From Serendipita indica DSM 11827 (Eukaryota; Basidiomycota; Agaricomycetes; Sebacinales; Serendipitaceae): a DNA stretch of 64,000 nt. The notes below the pieces were generated by a model. That model made no database searches and was not told the origin of the DNA. It was given only the letters and a program-made list of their open reading frames with translations. Position numbers and translations under genes: made by a program. Position 1 is the stretch's first letter. The number at the start of each line of letters is the position of its first letter. Of the stretch, positions 23,001 to 35,503 are shown one piece after another. Location: assembly GCA_910890315.1 (NCBI GenBank), contig CAJVGD010000020.1, forward strand, positions 1 through 64,000, in the 5' to 3' direction.

Positions 23001-25164
23001 GGAGGTTCTGGAATCTAAGCCCCAAGAGATATCACGATTCGCCTCTTGGAGATCATCAATATGGCACGACTTTTCGCACCCATTTTGCCTTTCACTGACC
23101 GAGCTGTAGCTTGTTACATCTGACTTGGGATTCTTAGAGAGTTTCTGTCTGATTGGGTAAGTCGAACTTGGTAGTCGTACAAATTGCTTAACACTGTGAA
23201 GTGGTATTCCAGTCCTCATGGGTATGTATTTGATAGTATTGTGGGTGGTTGTACCTGACTCGACTTCAGGTTTCACGACCAAGAAATACTCTTCGGAGTG
23301 CCGACTAGAAGCTTCAAAGATCATCAAGTTGCTCTGCCATACATCCGTTCTCACACTGCAAATGTTCATCTCGTACGTCAATTCCTTAGTTATGGTGATG
23401 ATCCTCACGTCACTCAGATGCCGCGGTTTACGAGTTTTGGTCGATATCCTAGACGAAGACTATGCGGAGCAGAGCGAGCTCGTCAGCCACGCTCTCAATG
23501 GTATTGGGAGCGTGTTTGAGCTGCAGTCTCCTACACCCAAGAATGATTTTTGCCGGATGTTCATCCGCGATGGACTACTCGATCCCCTGTCCATGGCTTT
23601 GCTCAACGTCATTTCTTCCAAGGACACCCTAAGAGCATCAGAGATGAAGACGAGAATTCTGCAAATCATTGTCGTCTACTGCCAGGTTAGCCAATCGGAC
23701 GCATTCGTACGAAACGCGATTGGAACACGAAAGGTTATTCGACGTATGTGATTGTCTGTGGAACCTACTCCAGTTGCTGAACCTTGCAAGGACTCTTGCG
23801 CGGTTGCGAACTGCTCGAGCCTGAACACCTAGTCCTGCTACTCAAGGCAATCAAGCATCTTTCAATGAGCCCTTCTTTGTTGGACGTGCTACAGAATACC
23901 AACGCGATCGAGATATTGGTGACTATTTTGGCCAATCAGATGGGTGGTCAGCACAGCACTGTAAGCAACAAATACCTTCAACCGCACTGGCTGACGCCCT
24001 GTTAGGAAATTTCAAATCACATCATTCAAACATGCTACAACCTTTGTCGGCTCAACAAGGGACGACAGGAGGAAGCCGCTCAGGCTGGGATATTGCCATG
24101 TCTTAAGCGGGTCATTAGCACCAATTCACCTCTTCGGCAGTTTGCGCTTCCAATTCTGTGCGATCTTGCCAGTGCAGGCAAGAGTTGCCGCTCTCTTCTA
24201 TGGCAGCATGGCGGCATGAACATTTATCTCGATTTGCTATCCGACCCATACTTCCAGGTTAGCGCTCTTGACGCCATCCTATCTTGGTGAGTAGGGAGAA
24301 CGGGCATTCTCTACCGGCAATCTGATGCTTTACAGGCTCCAGGACGATATGGCACGTGTGGAAGATGTGTTAGCCGAACCGTCTTCCGTTGAATGCATTC
24401 TCAAGTGCTTCTCGACTGCCAAGGCCAACTCGTTTGAGAATATCCTCGACCCCTTGCTCAAAATAGTTCGAGCTAGCACCGCGGTGACGATCGGACTTGC
24501 AAAGCCTGAATTCTTCCAACGGTTGACCGACAGACTATCACACCACAAGGCCGTTGTACGCTTGAATCTTCTCAAGTTACTCAAGGCCATTTGTGATATT
24601 CACCCGGATCGGGCGAGTCTTGTCGAACGTTTCGGACTGTATGATGTGGTCGAGCGTTTAAGTCGGACCGACGGTGCCATACTCGTTCGCGAACTCGCTC
24701 GCGATATCGTTCCCATTCTTCTCCCCGGTGCGACAGGGAGTACACTACTAGCGAGAGCAAATGCTTCCTTAATGGAACAACACCCTGTAGCGAATCGATC
24801 CGCCGGCGCTCTACTCGACATGCATTCGTTTGATGATATCGCCAAAGGTAGACGGGGCTCTGCACGCGGTTTAGCTGCTGAACCCATCTTCCAACCGCGG
24901 CGACCGCCTCGGCGGACCGCATCCGAAGTGTCTTCTTCCCCACCCATGCGGGGCGGGTCTCCGCAACTGTATTCGCCAGACAATTCACTCATTGGCGAGG
25001 GTCCCAAGCGTGTGCGCCCGGTGCTCATTCAACGACGGTCTACTAGGGACTCGACCTCGATGCTAGCATCAAGTGGGATGAACAGTGATACCGACCATTA
25101 CTCACGCGGTCCATCCGGAGTGGTCTCCGATTCGAAACTTCTTCCGCGAAGGCCCAAGGCTTGA
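20068..25164 (+). CDS. cdc7/sepH: Septation initiation network kinase, Cdc7/SepH type
   Basis: STE-type protein kinase of the septation initiation network, acting with GTPase Spg1 at spindle poles to trigger septum formation. Short exons build the kinase domain: [15 protein letters not shown] (glycine loop), TVAIKQI (catalytic lysine), [10 protein letters not shown] (HRD loop), LADFGVA (DFG), then GSPYW joined across an intron to MAPEVIEQ. It ends near [14 protein letters not shown] long proline/serine-rich linker follows (about 21.3-22.7 kb; PPKVPPLP and PPVPPLPPQ tracts, acidic patches). From about 22.7 kb a helical-repeat region resembles the armadillo/HEAT part of Cdc7 and SepH ([34 protein letters not shown]). 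The tail is basic and serine-rich, ending LLPRRPKA. Exons between 22.93 and 23.22 kb are hard to place. The 215-bp gap behind the thioesterase must hold its promoter. Confidence 0.92.
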
Positions 25165-25501
25165 TGTTCGGCTGCCTGGTAGCTTCTCACTTGCTTCGAG
25201 CTACCGTGTCCTGTTCATTTTTGGGTCAGTTGGATGCGCATTTCCATTTAAATCCACGAAGGGCTGAAATTCTCTTCGGGTTTCTCGATGTATTTACTCT
25301 CTGTAATTCTAACAATTCTTTTCTACAGAATCCGGTGCTTGCCGGCGGTAAGTCAATTGGAAAAGTGAATGTGGCACAACGTTTGGCCCCACCATCACAT
25401 GCGACTAGGACTGTGCTACTTATAGCCACCTATCAGACTCTCGACATCTCAGAGCTCGTCTCATCCCCAGTCCTTCCTCTGCGTCGTTACAGGTCTTTGA
25501 A
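25165..25501. promoter_or_regulatory. Promoter region of the MFS transporter
   Basis: 337 bp between the kinase stop and the transporter ATG. No gene; no element I can name with confidence. Confidence 0.4.
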
Positions 25502-27372
25502 ATGAACGAGAAACACCGTGAAGATCAACTCGAGCATGCCTCGGACCATGGTTCGACCGAAAAGGAAGGCGAAGATGCTCTTACAGTCGAGGAAAAGGCG
25601 CACGAGAGGCGACTTTTGACCAAAATCGACCTTGTCATCATGCCTCTTACAGCACTCCTGTATCTTTCAGCATACCTTGATCGTGGGAATATTGGAAATG
25701 CGCGGCTTCAAGGACTACAAGCGACGCTCCTTGGTGGATCAGATACCAAGTATTCGGTCGTTTTGACCATGTTCTTCGGCGAGTACTCTTGCCCGTCGTT
25801 TGTCATATACCAATCTATGCAGTCACATATATCGCGCTCTCCATTCCCGGGACCTTGTTGGCAAAGGCTTGGTTACCGTCCCGTTCCATCTCGCTAGGGG
25901 CTTTGATCTGGTCTGTCGCTGCGAGCGCGATGGCTGGCGCGAAGGTATGCCCGCCTGCCTACTGTAACCTCATGATTTACTTTGTAACAGAACTATCCTT
26001 CCATCATAGTTTGTCGAGTATGTTTATATTCCCTCCAGAATGTAAGACCTGACTTTGGATACAGCTGTTTATTGGGATTGGAGAAGCTATGTTTGGCCAA
26101 GCAGTCGCACTCTATTATTCGATGTGGTACAGAAAAGATGGTGGATATATATTTTCAGTTTCAGTATCCTCATCTAATTATCAACAGAGGTAGCTAAGCG
26201 GCTCGGGTTCTTCATTGGTGCTGGTGTTCTCGCGGTAAGTCGACGCTTCTATCGTATTATTCAACCATTAACGCATCTCAAGGGTGCATTCGGAGGTCTC
26301 ATCGCATACGGCGTGGCCCATGTTCACACTTCCATCGCACATTGGCGCATTCTCTTTATGATCGAAGGCCTTCCCTCGGTTCTATTGGCCATTTGCGTCT
26401 TCATCTTTCTTCCCTCCATACCCTCGCAGTCTAAATACCTCACGGAAGAAGAGCGTGATTTGGAACTCAAAAGGCTGAATCTCGATTCACTCAACGAAGG
26501 AAACACTGGAGTAGACTGGAAGGGAGTAAAGCGATCACTAACCGACCCAAAGGCCTGGATCACTGCAGTAAGATCACAGTCGTCATTAAAGCATCACTTA
26601 ACAGGCATAGGTACTTTACTCATGCATGAATCTCACTCTGGGGAGTGTTAGCGGATTCTTGCCTACTATCGGTATGTGTTCTAGATATCACATCGCGTAA
26701 ACTTACGCTCCGTAGTCAAGAGCCTTGGCTATAGCAATGCAGATGCTCAACTGTATACAGTGCCCCCATACGCGGTTGCCCTTGTGTTCATGACCAGCGT
26801 AGCGGCTATCTCCGACCGTATGAAGGTTCGCGGACTCTGTGTTCACAATCTCGTCCATTGGCTGGATCATCCTGCTCACGGTGGTCCAAAACCAACATGC
26901 TCGTTATTTTGCAGTCTTTTGCGTGGTAATAGGCGGCTATGCAGCGATCCCATTGTATGTCTCGATATTCGATCATGATTTTTGCTGACAAACCGCGATA
27001 GGATTATGGCGTGGGTCTCGAATAATTCGCCTTCACAGTCCCAACGCGCTACAGGACTTGGTATGCTCAACTCGGTCGGACAATGTCTTTCGATCCTTGC
27101 CGCCTTTATCTTCCCTTCGCGGGAAGGACCAAAGTGGCACAAGGGATTTGGTGTCAATCTGGCGTTTAATCTCCTCGCAATTTGTATCTCACTCGGTCTG
27201 ACCATCTACTTCCGCACGGAGAATCGCAAGAGGGATCAGCGTGAAGGAGGTCGACCGGCCGAGGGTACGCCGCTCAAGTTTGACAATTACGACCGTAGTG
27301 TCGGTAAGCCCATCACTTGCTATGATTCTGTAGGTCTCCTAATGGTCTTCAGGATTCAGATACACACTCTGA
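25502..27372 (+). CDS. MFS transporter, allantoate permease (ACS) family
   Basis: Twelve-span anion:cation symporter-family permease of the Dal5/TNA1/Vht1 type, importing small organic anions such as allantoate, nicotinate or vitamins; this one's substrate cannot be told. The N terminus is hydrophilic and acidic. The first span ends in the family signature LYLSAYLDRGNIGNARLQGL. Later exons give GAFGGLIAYGVAHVHTSIAHWRILFMIEGLP and FLPSIPSQSKYLTEEERDLELKRL, both typical. The last span (INLAFNLLAICISLGLTIYF context) is followed by RTENRKRDQ. A final intron after DRSV joins to GFRYTL-stop, the characteristic C terminus of this family, which fixes the stop at 27370-27372. Many introns of about 50 nt interrupt it. 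NTA1 starts about 95 bp downstream on the same strand. Confidence 0.88.
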
Positions 27373-27467
27373 GCTGAGGCAAAGGGGACCGATAGAGAAA
27401 GGAATGAGGCGGATTGGATTGAAAGGATTGTATTTCGAAGAATTCGGAGAAGGATGAAATCAAAGTC

Positions 27468-28714
27468 ATGCAGGTTGAACCCAGACTATACGGCATCCCT
27501 TGATCCACACCTCGCCCACTATTTTCTTCGCAAGGCTCAGAAGAGCTCGCGCTCTATCCTAAATCCACCCCACAGGATGTATGCAACCAATAGAACTTCC
27601 TTCGGATTGGAATCGTGCAATATGATCCCAAGGTCAGCAGCGCCTATCTGGAAACCGTCTACCATGAACTCGAAATCGCCTCAGGTTACAAAGATAGAAG
27701 ACAATATTGCGCGAGTCAAAGGCTTTCTCACAAAGTACAGCCCTATTGCTGCTAATCTACGACAACTAACGTTTGATCAGGGTTCAACCGGGCTCATTGG
27801 ACCTTCTTTGCTTCCCAGAGATGGCACTTACAGGTATTTACCTTGCAGACTCGAAGGCTGTCGTAACAAACTGTCCAGGCTACGTCTTCCCGACACCAGC
27901 AGACGTCTCGCCGTACCTTGAGCATCCAAAGACCGGCGTCTCGCTCCAGTTCTTCCAGGAAACCGCGAGAAGCCTTCGAACGTTTGTCATCGCTGGATAT
28001 CCAGAGAAGCTAGGAGATGAAGAGGAGCGAGACGACCATGCCGTTGGTGCGAACAGCGCTGTAGTGTATGATCCCAATGGCGCCTGGATTGGAGGATACA
28101 GAAAGACAAACCTCTTTGAGGCTGACCTGCCATGGGTAAAGCCTGGTAAGTAAACACCTGTCGTATCTACTTCTCACTAATGATGGAAAGGGACTGGATA
28201 CGCGTGTTTCCCCAATCTCTCTGAGTCGCTGCAGACGGTTTCATTGGGCATATGTATGGATCTCAATCCAATGCCGAACGTTACAGACTGGCCTGCTCCA
28301 TGCGAGTTGGCATCTTTTGCACTGTCTCGTCGTTCACGGGTACTCGTCCTCCTTTGTGCATGGCTCCGATCAGAAGAGGACGGAAACTCGCCTTTCAGTT
28401 TGACAACAATCCAGTACTGGATTGCACGACTATTGCCGCTTTGGAGCAAAGACTCGGACGCACTGAGGCCTATGGACGAATATCCAGCTTCAGATGAGCA
28501 CGATGAGACAATCGTGGTTATTTGCAACCGTACGGGACTGGAAAGAGGTACATGATTCCATTTTGGTTTCGCATCATTAACTAAAAGGATTGCAGGAAGC
28601 TTATTTGCTGGCTGCTCTATGGTTGTTCGGTGTTCCAGGAGTCGCGGGACTTGGGATATTGTCGGACTGGTAGATAGCCAATTTGAAGGATTTAGATCTT
28701 GGGTAATTGAATAA
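27468..28714 (+). CDS. NTA1: Protein N-terminal asparagine/glutamine amidase NTA1
   Basis: Nitrilase-superfamily enzyme that deamidates N-terminal Asn or Gln to Asp or Glu, feeding proteins into the Arg/N-degron pathway. Catalytic triad visible: Glu in LLCFPEMALTGYVF, Lys in GGYRKTNLFEADLPW, Cys in SLGICMDLNP. Introns with closing phase lie after DPK (55 nt), after GFLTK, after MALTG, after WVKPG and after GLERG. The frame then runs GSLFAGCSMVVRCS to WVIE-stop at 28714. The start is uncertain: the best solution is ATG-CAG at 27468 followed by a GTTGAA donor and an acceptor at the TAG just before NFLRIGIVQYDPK. The C-terminal half (ALSRRSRVLVLLCAWLRSEE) is as expected for fungal Nta1. Confidence 0.88.
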
Positions 28715-28826
28715 CAAGTCATGGGGATATAATAAAGGATTTTGACAAGTGCCAATTGTGGGTCGTGAATGTCATGTACCGGCAACTCTACTCTTCTACC
28801 CGACGGCGTCTGCCCCCATAGTCGTC

Positions 28827-30342
28827 ATGTCGCTCAAAGTCGTGGGTCTGGGACTCGCTGGCATATTTGCAATATCAATTGGAGTTTTATCAATCTGGCT
28901 GGGTCCTCTGGTCACTGTACTCGGTGTTGGACGGGTTGTGGAGAAGCTTGGAGATGCGCATTGCGACACTCTGCCAGGTCAGTTGTGGGTTACAATGATT
29001 TTATGGGGATTTAAGAGCTATTTGCTTTTCCTTAGAGCTGCAAGCATGTGAAAGTACGCATCCAAGCAGGCTAGCGACTGTAAATTGACTGTTGGCAGAA
29101 ATGGTCCTCCATAGACCCTCTGGAATGCTTTACATGAGTTGCTCGACTCCCATATCACGCACCAAATGGTGTCCAACTGTCGACAACCTGGACACCCCAA
29201 AGCCACCAACGGACCCCGACGGTTTCGCCATTGTTGATACTTCACAACCCCTATCCTCTGCCTCGTTCAAAAGGGTCACACTCAAGGGTCTACCAATTGA
29301 CGATCCTACCTGGCGTGGCCTTAATCTCGTTGGACTTGACGTCGTCGAATCGAGCATTGAGCCTAATGTCCTTTGGGTATACGTGATCAACCACCGTCCA
29401 CCACTGCCTCCCAAAACGCCAAAGACCGATGGTGCAGACAGTTGTGTGGAGATATTCCGAACGACAGTTGGGAGCGACGAGTTTATCCACGTGCGCACGG
29501 TGGAAGATGCAGAGCACATTGTAACACCAAATGATGTCGTTGGGCAGCCAGATGGCTCGGGATTTTGGGTCTCCAATGATCATATCGCTCGCGTCGGCTC
29601 GGTCTGTTTCTTCTTTCGACTCAGAGGTGTCATACTAATCGATAATGATATAGGCACGTACCATGGAGCTGCTGACAGGGAGAGAGGGCCTCGGGATTAC
29701 CTATTGCACTGTTGTTGGCAACTGCAAGTTTGCCATTACTGGCATCCCAAGCTTGAACGGCATTGTCAGGGCCCCACCTTCAAAGTTGTCCATGAACCAA
29801 GAGCTCTTCTATGGTGCAGGACATGCTACAAATGCCAAGTTGTTTGTGATGGAGCGCCAGTCGGATAACTCATTGGTTCTGTCTGATACCGTGAACATGG
29901 GTGAGTTCCGATCTTCCAAGCTTGATGTCCACAAACGATAAAACAGATCACGCGATGGACAACCTCAGCATAGACGAGCAAGGTTCTGTCTACGTCGCAA
30001 CATTCCCAAAGCTTTATCACTGGAGGACAGGATATACAAAGGCACCAGAGACCTACCTGAACCCTCTTCTGTTCACAAGATATCCATCGATCCCGGTGCG
30101 TACTTTGGCGACAAGTACAAGGTCGAAAAGGTGCGCATAAATGCAAGCTGCTGCATGAAATATCCTCATGTCCTCAGATCTTCGAGACGAACGGAACATT
30201 GATCTCAGGTGCAACAAGCGCTGTGTGGGATAGTAAAAAGAGAACCCTTTGGATTCATGGTAAATTGGTCCGACTCCAGACTACGCGTAGCTCATCGCTT
30301 CCAGGTGTGGCTAGCAAGAATTTGGTTGCATGCAAACTCTAA
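28827..30342 (+). CDS. Paraoxonase/arylesterase-like (SMP-30 fold) membrane protein
   Basis: Six-bladed propeller calcium-dependent esterase/lactonase family. The N terminus is one hydrophobic span (VVGLGLAGIFAISIGVLSIW), signal anchor or uncleaved signal, so the domain faces the secretory lumen or cell exterior. An 18-nt internal exon encodes ELQACEK, joined to MVLHRPSGMLYMSCSTP, the paraoxonase-like start of blade one. Further conserved pieces: LNLVGLDVVESS, HIVTPNDVVGQPDGSGFWVSND (the N-D calcium-site region), GNCKFAITGIPSLNGI, and DNLSIDEQGSVYVATFPK. The last exons give FETNGTLISGATSAVWD and end LWIHGVASKNLVACKL. Natural substrate unknown. Converges on the methyltransferase gene with 68 bp between stops. 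Confidence 0.85.
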
Positions 30343-30410
30343 ACCCTTATACCACTCCGGTGGTTGAATGCTTTCGTTTGTCAAACGTACTCAAAACACC
30401 CAGTAGCATG

Positions 30411-32241
30411 CTATTCGCGCTCTCTAAGAGAATCGGCCTGCTTTTCGTAGACAATGAAATACGGATAGGCGGGATCGCTTGCCAGTACTTGGTGAATGTC
30501 TTGAATGTGAGCTGTCGCTGCAGATCCAATCTCTCCTGGGATCGAAAAGGAGACTCGTTGGGTTTGCTCTGTTGATTCGATGGTCGTTGGCGGAGTTACA
30601 GGTTCGTCAAGGCCTGAATGTCGCCGACCCCAACAGTATTGAAAGCGAACCCAGCGAAGATTCTCGGTACTGCTCAACTCTATCGGGTTTGTGAGTTATA
30701 ATCACGGTTCTGATTCTGTGGTGTACCTGCATCAGCCAGCTCCGACCAGGTCTCAAGTTCAGCAGGGGCTCTCCCCGAGTCTTTCAGGAGACGATGTAGC
30801 CCTCGATGTAAAGCCTGGAAATAGAGTTGCTGAGAATCCACGGGGAGGCGGGCAAGGGACTGACCGCTAGATTCTGCCGCATCAAGGTAGCTGCCATCTG
30901 CACTCGGCGGGAATTTGCCGTCACTATTAGCTATATCAGCTGTGTACTGCACTATATAAGAGCTCGTGCCATCACTGTGATTGCCGATTGGAAACCAGAG
31001 GTCCGCTGTTTTGCAACTGCCAACTTATAAGTACCATCGGGCACATTCATCCCTAATATACGTACGTCTGCGGGTCGGCAAGCGTACAGGCCCATAAACC
31101 CTCGGAAAGTGCATTAGAGGCTTGAGTTAGTCCGCTGCCGTTATGGATGGTTGCTGTTCTCGATTCTTGATGGGGTATCAGCACGGTACAAGCATCAAAT
31201 ATAGTAAGGAAGCACCCCGAAATATGCGTTGTAATGCGCTACCACTAAGGGAGGCTTCGGAAAATTCAGATGCTGGTGTCTTCTTGTCTTCTTCGTATAC
31301 CTGCCAGTCAAGCTCTACCAGCACTAGCATTCCCCCGGGTTTTAGGCATAGGACAGCTTCCTCTATCATTCGTCGATAGTCAGATATCTGCTGGGCGTCA
31401 GCCGCTGCAATCGCTATGGGGAATAACTTACTCCAAGGGCTATACATCGCGCATGCACGACGTCAAATTGATCAAAAAAGTGTGATAGTCCGAGGTCGAC
31501 ATTGTCAAGTTCGAATGTGCAGTTGGCACTTGTGTCTGGTCTGAGTGGACACGGCGTGAGATCCACCCCCGTCACACCAGCATTTGGGAATTTAAGTCCT
31601 AATTCAGTCATCCTGCCGCCGTGGTTGAGTGATCCAGAAGTCCCTTGCCTCGGCTAACGTACCATTGACCGTTTCCACATCCTAGGGTGGTCAATATCTG
31701 CCATACTAGTGAATGAAATTCTTACCGAGGTCGAGAACTGTCCTTTCGTTCGGCACTTGAGATGTCAGTTTTCTATGGACGAGGTGCGCCTCTGGGTATA
31801 ATTCGCCAATTCCAAGCAGAAAGCAAGTATGAAGAATATTCCTTGGTTTGAAGTCAGTACGGTTGGATTTTGTCGGCAACGTCGCGTACAGTCTTGTCCA
31901 CTCTTCTTGATCTAGACAGATTGAGCAATGCCAGAAGACCTGAATAAAAATACGTACCGCTCGGAAGCATGTATAGATTGCTCATACTACTGTACATCTG
32001 TGGGATGCGTAAGGCTTGTTTTCATCGCGGGATCAATTCTACTTGCTCGACCGTCTACTTCCGTGATGAAGTTCGATAAATCCCTTGTGCTTCTATACGA
32101 ATGAAGCGATGTCCTAGAACTCTTGTGGCGAACAGTGTAGTGGCTTCGTACATCGCTATCTTCTGACGCTGTCCACGCCTGTGATCGGGTTAAGTTTTGG
32201 GGGTCTTGATCGAATCGAGGGACTTCAAGATAGGATGACAT
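30411..32241 (-). CDS. Class I SAM-dependent methyltransferase, LaeA-like
   Basis: The N-terminal exon is hydrophilic and ends with NFITE, spliced to MYSSMSNLYMLPS. The SAM-binding glycine motif is split by an intron: RTVLDLG then CGNGQW. Next comes MTELGLKFPNAGVTGVDLTP (motif II acidic residue), HFFDQFDVVHARCIALG, and after another intron MIEEAVLCLKPGGMLVLVELDW (the post-motif strand typical of UbiE/LaeA enzymes). C-terminal exons include LPVDSQQLYFQALHRGLHRLL and GLDEPVTPPTTIESTEQTQR, arranged as in Agaricomycete homologues. The frame ends LRERE-stop at 30411. Substrate unknown; LaeA relatives act in regulation of secondary metabolism or development, but this cannot be concluded here. Confidence 0.82.
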
Positions 32242-32726
32242 TTATGCCGCTGGGGCCAGTTTCATTTCGGCCACAGAGCAGTCTTTATACCTGATCGACG
32301 CCCAGAGACGGTGTGTTAATCCAAGGGCGGTAGTTCCTGAGGAAATCCAATACGCCACCCATGCTAGTCGGCGCGCGGCGTTCTCCTACCACTACGACAA
32401 GGCAAATTGCGCAGGGATCCACTTGGACAGTTGAACACTTGACCATCCTCAACCAAACGTAGGATTTCCCGAAAGGCGCTCTTGTTCCGTAGCACCTGAC
32501 AGGGGGACCGTCAACCGGTGTCATGGCAAATAGTCGATCTATTCGGCCCCATCAGTGTCAGTGCTGGAGTGTTCGCCATATAATGACAAAAGTGGCGCTC
32601 AAATAAACTCGTGGCGATAATTAAAGGCTCAGGAACAGGTCGATGTCTATTTCAGCTCCGTGACAGCGGACAGTGATGCTTCTAGAAGGAATAAGCGTTC
32701 GACTTGTGGCTAAGCAAAGAGCCTTA
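32242..32726. other. Intergenic, no gene seen
   Basis: 485 bp between the methyltransferase start and the M64 peptidase stop, both on the minus strand. A 79-codon minus-strand frame (32524-32285) has no recognisable features. The methyltransferase promoter should be here. Confidence 0.5.
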
Positions 32727-34933
32727 CTAGATCCTAAATGATTTCGTCGACACAAGGTACTCCTTTTGGTCAACCCTGACCTGGTCCGTATGTAACTGTA
32801 TTGTGACTGTCCAATCACCGACGGCCTCGGAAACTGGCAGTATAAATTGTGTCTGGTTTTTGAATGATCCGAGTGTTGTTCCGTTTACTGTCCAGGAAAT
32901 TTCTAGGGTCTCCGCGTTTGCAGGGGGATCATCCCGGAGTTGCCCGAGCCTAACTGGTGTCGCTCGGATAAAGATATTGCTACCGGTACGGTCGCGAATG
33001 GCAGTGAGATCATCGATCAATTCCACGCGTCTGAGAAGTTGGAGCCACAAGCCTTCCAAGCACGGGCGGCAAAAGGAGGGCAGAACAACTTGACGCATCA
33101 GACAGCCCTCGTTTGTCGGTCGGTACGTTGTTCCGTTCCACATAGAGAAACTCGGAGAGTATTCAATACTTCTACAAAACGACCTAAACTGCGTTACTCA
33201 CGTAGGATAAGCGCCGATGTGACCCTCGGTGTTATTGAACCTCCAACTGTCAGCAAAACTTCCGGTGTATCGCGAGGCTACCTACTCGGAGCTATTTCCA
33301 TATTCGATAATCTCAAAACTGCATAATTGGCCTTGACTGACTTGAGCATCCTCGGCCACAGAGAAAGTCAAGTTATGTTGTCCGGGCAGTAAAGCTTTCT
33401 GCCGTTTGATATCGTAGTGCCACCTATCCATACCTATGTCCGGTCTTGGTTCCCAACCGATATTCTCTCCATCCAGCAAAACCGTCAGATCATGTTTCTT
33501 TGGAAAGCCGGACAGCGAGAACCGGACCATGTGCCAGCTGAAGAGCCCGGAAGAGTCAAACAGGGCTGTATAGGGTGTGGACGCATTAAGTATGGTCCAG
33601 GGATATGCTTGAAGAGGCGAGATTGCGCGCTCGGCGCGAGCAGTTGGGGCAGGTGAGTCAAGCCAATGCGACCATTTGATGCTGATGGTTGGAGGAATGG
33701 GAGATGAATTTGGACCATAATATGCGTATCCACCATCGTATTCCTCCCCAACTGAGGGAAGCTTCAGCATAAAGCTTTTGGCGGATGGAAGTGCGGAAAA
33801 ATTCACCGTCAATAATCGAATGTCCCAATTCGTGCCGGAGCACCAATGCCCCATTCAAAACGGACGAAGTCGTTATGCTGCCAGTCGTCAGATTTTGGTT
33901 GAACAAGGTGTTTCAATTTACCTGAACTCTCCACCAAGACCTCGGAATAGCATGAGCACCGATCCTAACGGTCGGCCCGCACTCACCTCCGTAAAACTCG
34001 CTGTTGGCTAGGGCACGTCAGGAGGCTCCGGGTGGCCTAGAGTCGCTCTCGCGTACCTAGAAGAATTGGAAAATTGCAACCAGGGCCCAGCGATGCACAC
34101 GCAGCTCTGGCGACGGGTTTCTTTGCGCAGTAAATGGCTCTTAGCTCAGTGCCAACACGATACAGACCGAATGCTGTACTGTAAGCGCATCAGTGATACG
34201 CAAAATATTTTATCCCACAAACTCACTCCCTCGGTTCCAAGTCTGTTCCGATCCCACTCTAGAGCTGATAAGTTTTGGTTCGAAAAACAAACGGAACTCC
34301 TACAAAGTTACTGGGAGTATAGGCGGCCCAGATATTGAGTAGTGGCTTAACAGAGCTAAAAGTTTGGTTCGCTGAAATGTCTTCGGCCAGCCGTAGCGCG
34401 TCCGCGAAGAACTTGGCTTCTTCAGAAGGTGTATCTACCAAGCGTTCAGATATAATTTTCTCCGTAGAAGATGACACACAGCCGTCTCCAAAAAAGACTA
34501 GATCCACTCGATTGTCTGAAGGTCCCGAGAGGACGAGAGGCTTGACGATGAGCGACGGTGGCGGAGGAAGTGGGTTCTCCCAAGAAAGACGCTCGCTAAA
34601 TCCCATAACGCGCTGTTCTGGATCAATCCCTTTGCTGGCGTCAAATTTCCTAGCCCGTCGATGCTTGCACTCTACATCGAGTTGTGCCAGTGCCTCCTCT
34701 TCGGAGGATCCATATATGCGCAGCAAAGTCCACGGTTCGTTGCCTGGTTCTTGTGGCTGTATTTGTCGCTCCACATGCGTCTTCGCGGGGTTTATGCCCT
34801 CTCGACGGTGTTGAACAGTACGAATGGACAGTAGCTCGCACGTCCCATCTTGATATTCGCTGACAGAAAGCTGTATGAGCTCTTTGGCAGAGGAAACGGC
34901 CGCAAATACGACTAGCCAAGGCCAACGAACCAT
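32727..34933 (-). CDS. Secreted metallopeptidase, M64 (IgA peptidase) family
   Basis: Zinc endopeptidase family M64. The chosen ATG (34933) starts a good signal peptide, MVRWPWLVVFAAVSSA; an upstream in-frame methionine at 35152 would bury it. The N-terminal exon includes NRVDLVFFGDG, FFADALRLAEDISANQTFSS and LNIWAAYTPSN, all conserved in the family. Short exons then give SGIGTDLEPRDTAFGLYR, GTELRAIYCAKKPVARAAC and NSEFYGG. The active site is complete: LRHELGHSIID joins across an intron to VGEEYDGGYAYYGPNSSPI, supplying HExxH and the downstream glutamate/aspartate region. After IKWSHWLDSP a beta-rich C-terminal domain follows with several N-glycosylation sites (NASTPYT, NLTFS, NNTEG), ending STKSFRI. 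Likely extracellular; host or cell-wall protein targets are possible but unproved. Confidence 0.88.
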
Positions 34934-35503
34934 CGAGGGAGGGACTAGGTTCAATCGCTGTCGTGAAACCATGGCCACATGCATAACCTGAATACAGAGT
35001 AATTTGGGCAAAAAGCCACTAAATTCAACGTGTCTGTTGTACTCTACATCAATTCCCGCATGAGCCACTCCGATCCAACTCCTGATCAATCCCCGCAACA
35101 ACGCGACAGGGCTATGAACGACTGCAGCGATGATGAAATAGTTGAGTACCAATGGTTTGACTTGTTCTAGCGAACTCTAGCGATACTGGACGCGAGGTAG
35201 CATAAAATATGCCGGTGGCGTTTCCGGATTCACCGCAACCCCGAACACCGCGCGAGAGGGTCGAAGACCCGTGGCAGTGGTGTTCGTGGTAACAAGTGAC
35301 AGGAATGAATCGCATATCACGTTCGCTCGACGGTGAGCAATCATGGCGAAAGTGCTGTGATCGTAGCATCACATCGGCCTCCATTATCTCCGTTTAGCTC
35401 TACTCTTAATGGTCGATGGAGCTTTGGAAGTAGCGGGCCGACGCGTTGGGTGCCGGGTCTTGCTGCGACGCTCTTCCCAGGTAGGGTCACTCTCTTCAGA
35501 CTG
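34934..35503. other. Intergenic, no gene seen
   Basis: 570 bp holding the M64 peptidase promoter on the minus strand and the 3' end of the coiled-coil gene. No separate gene supported. Confidence 0.5.
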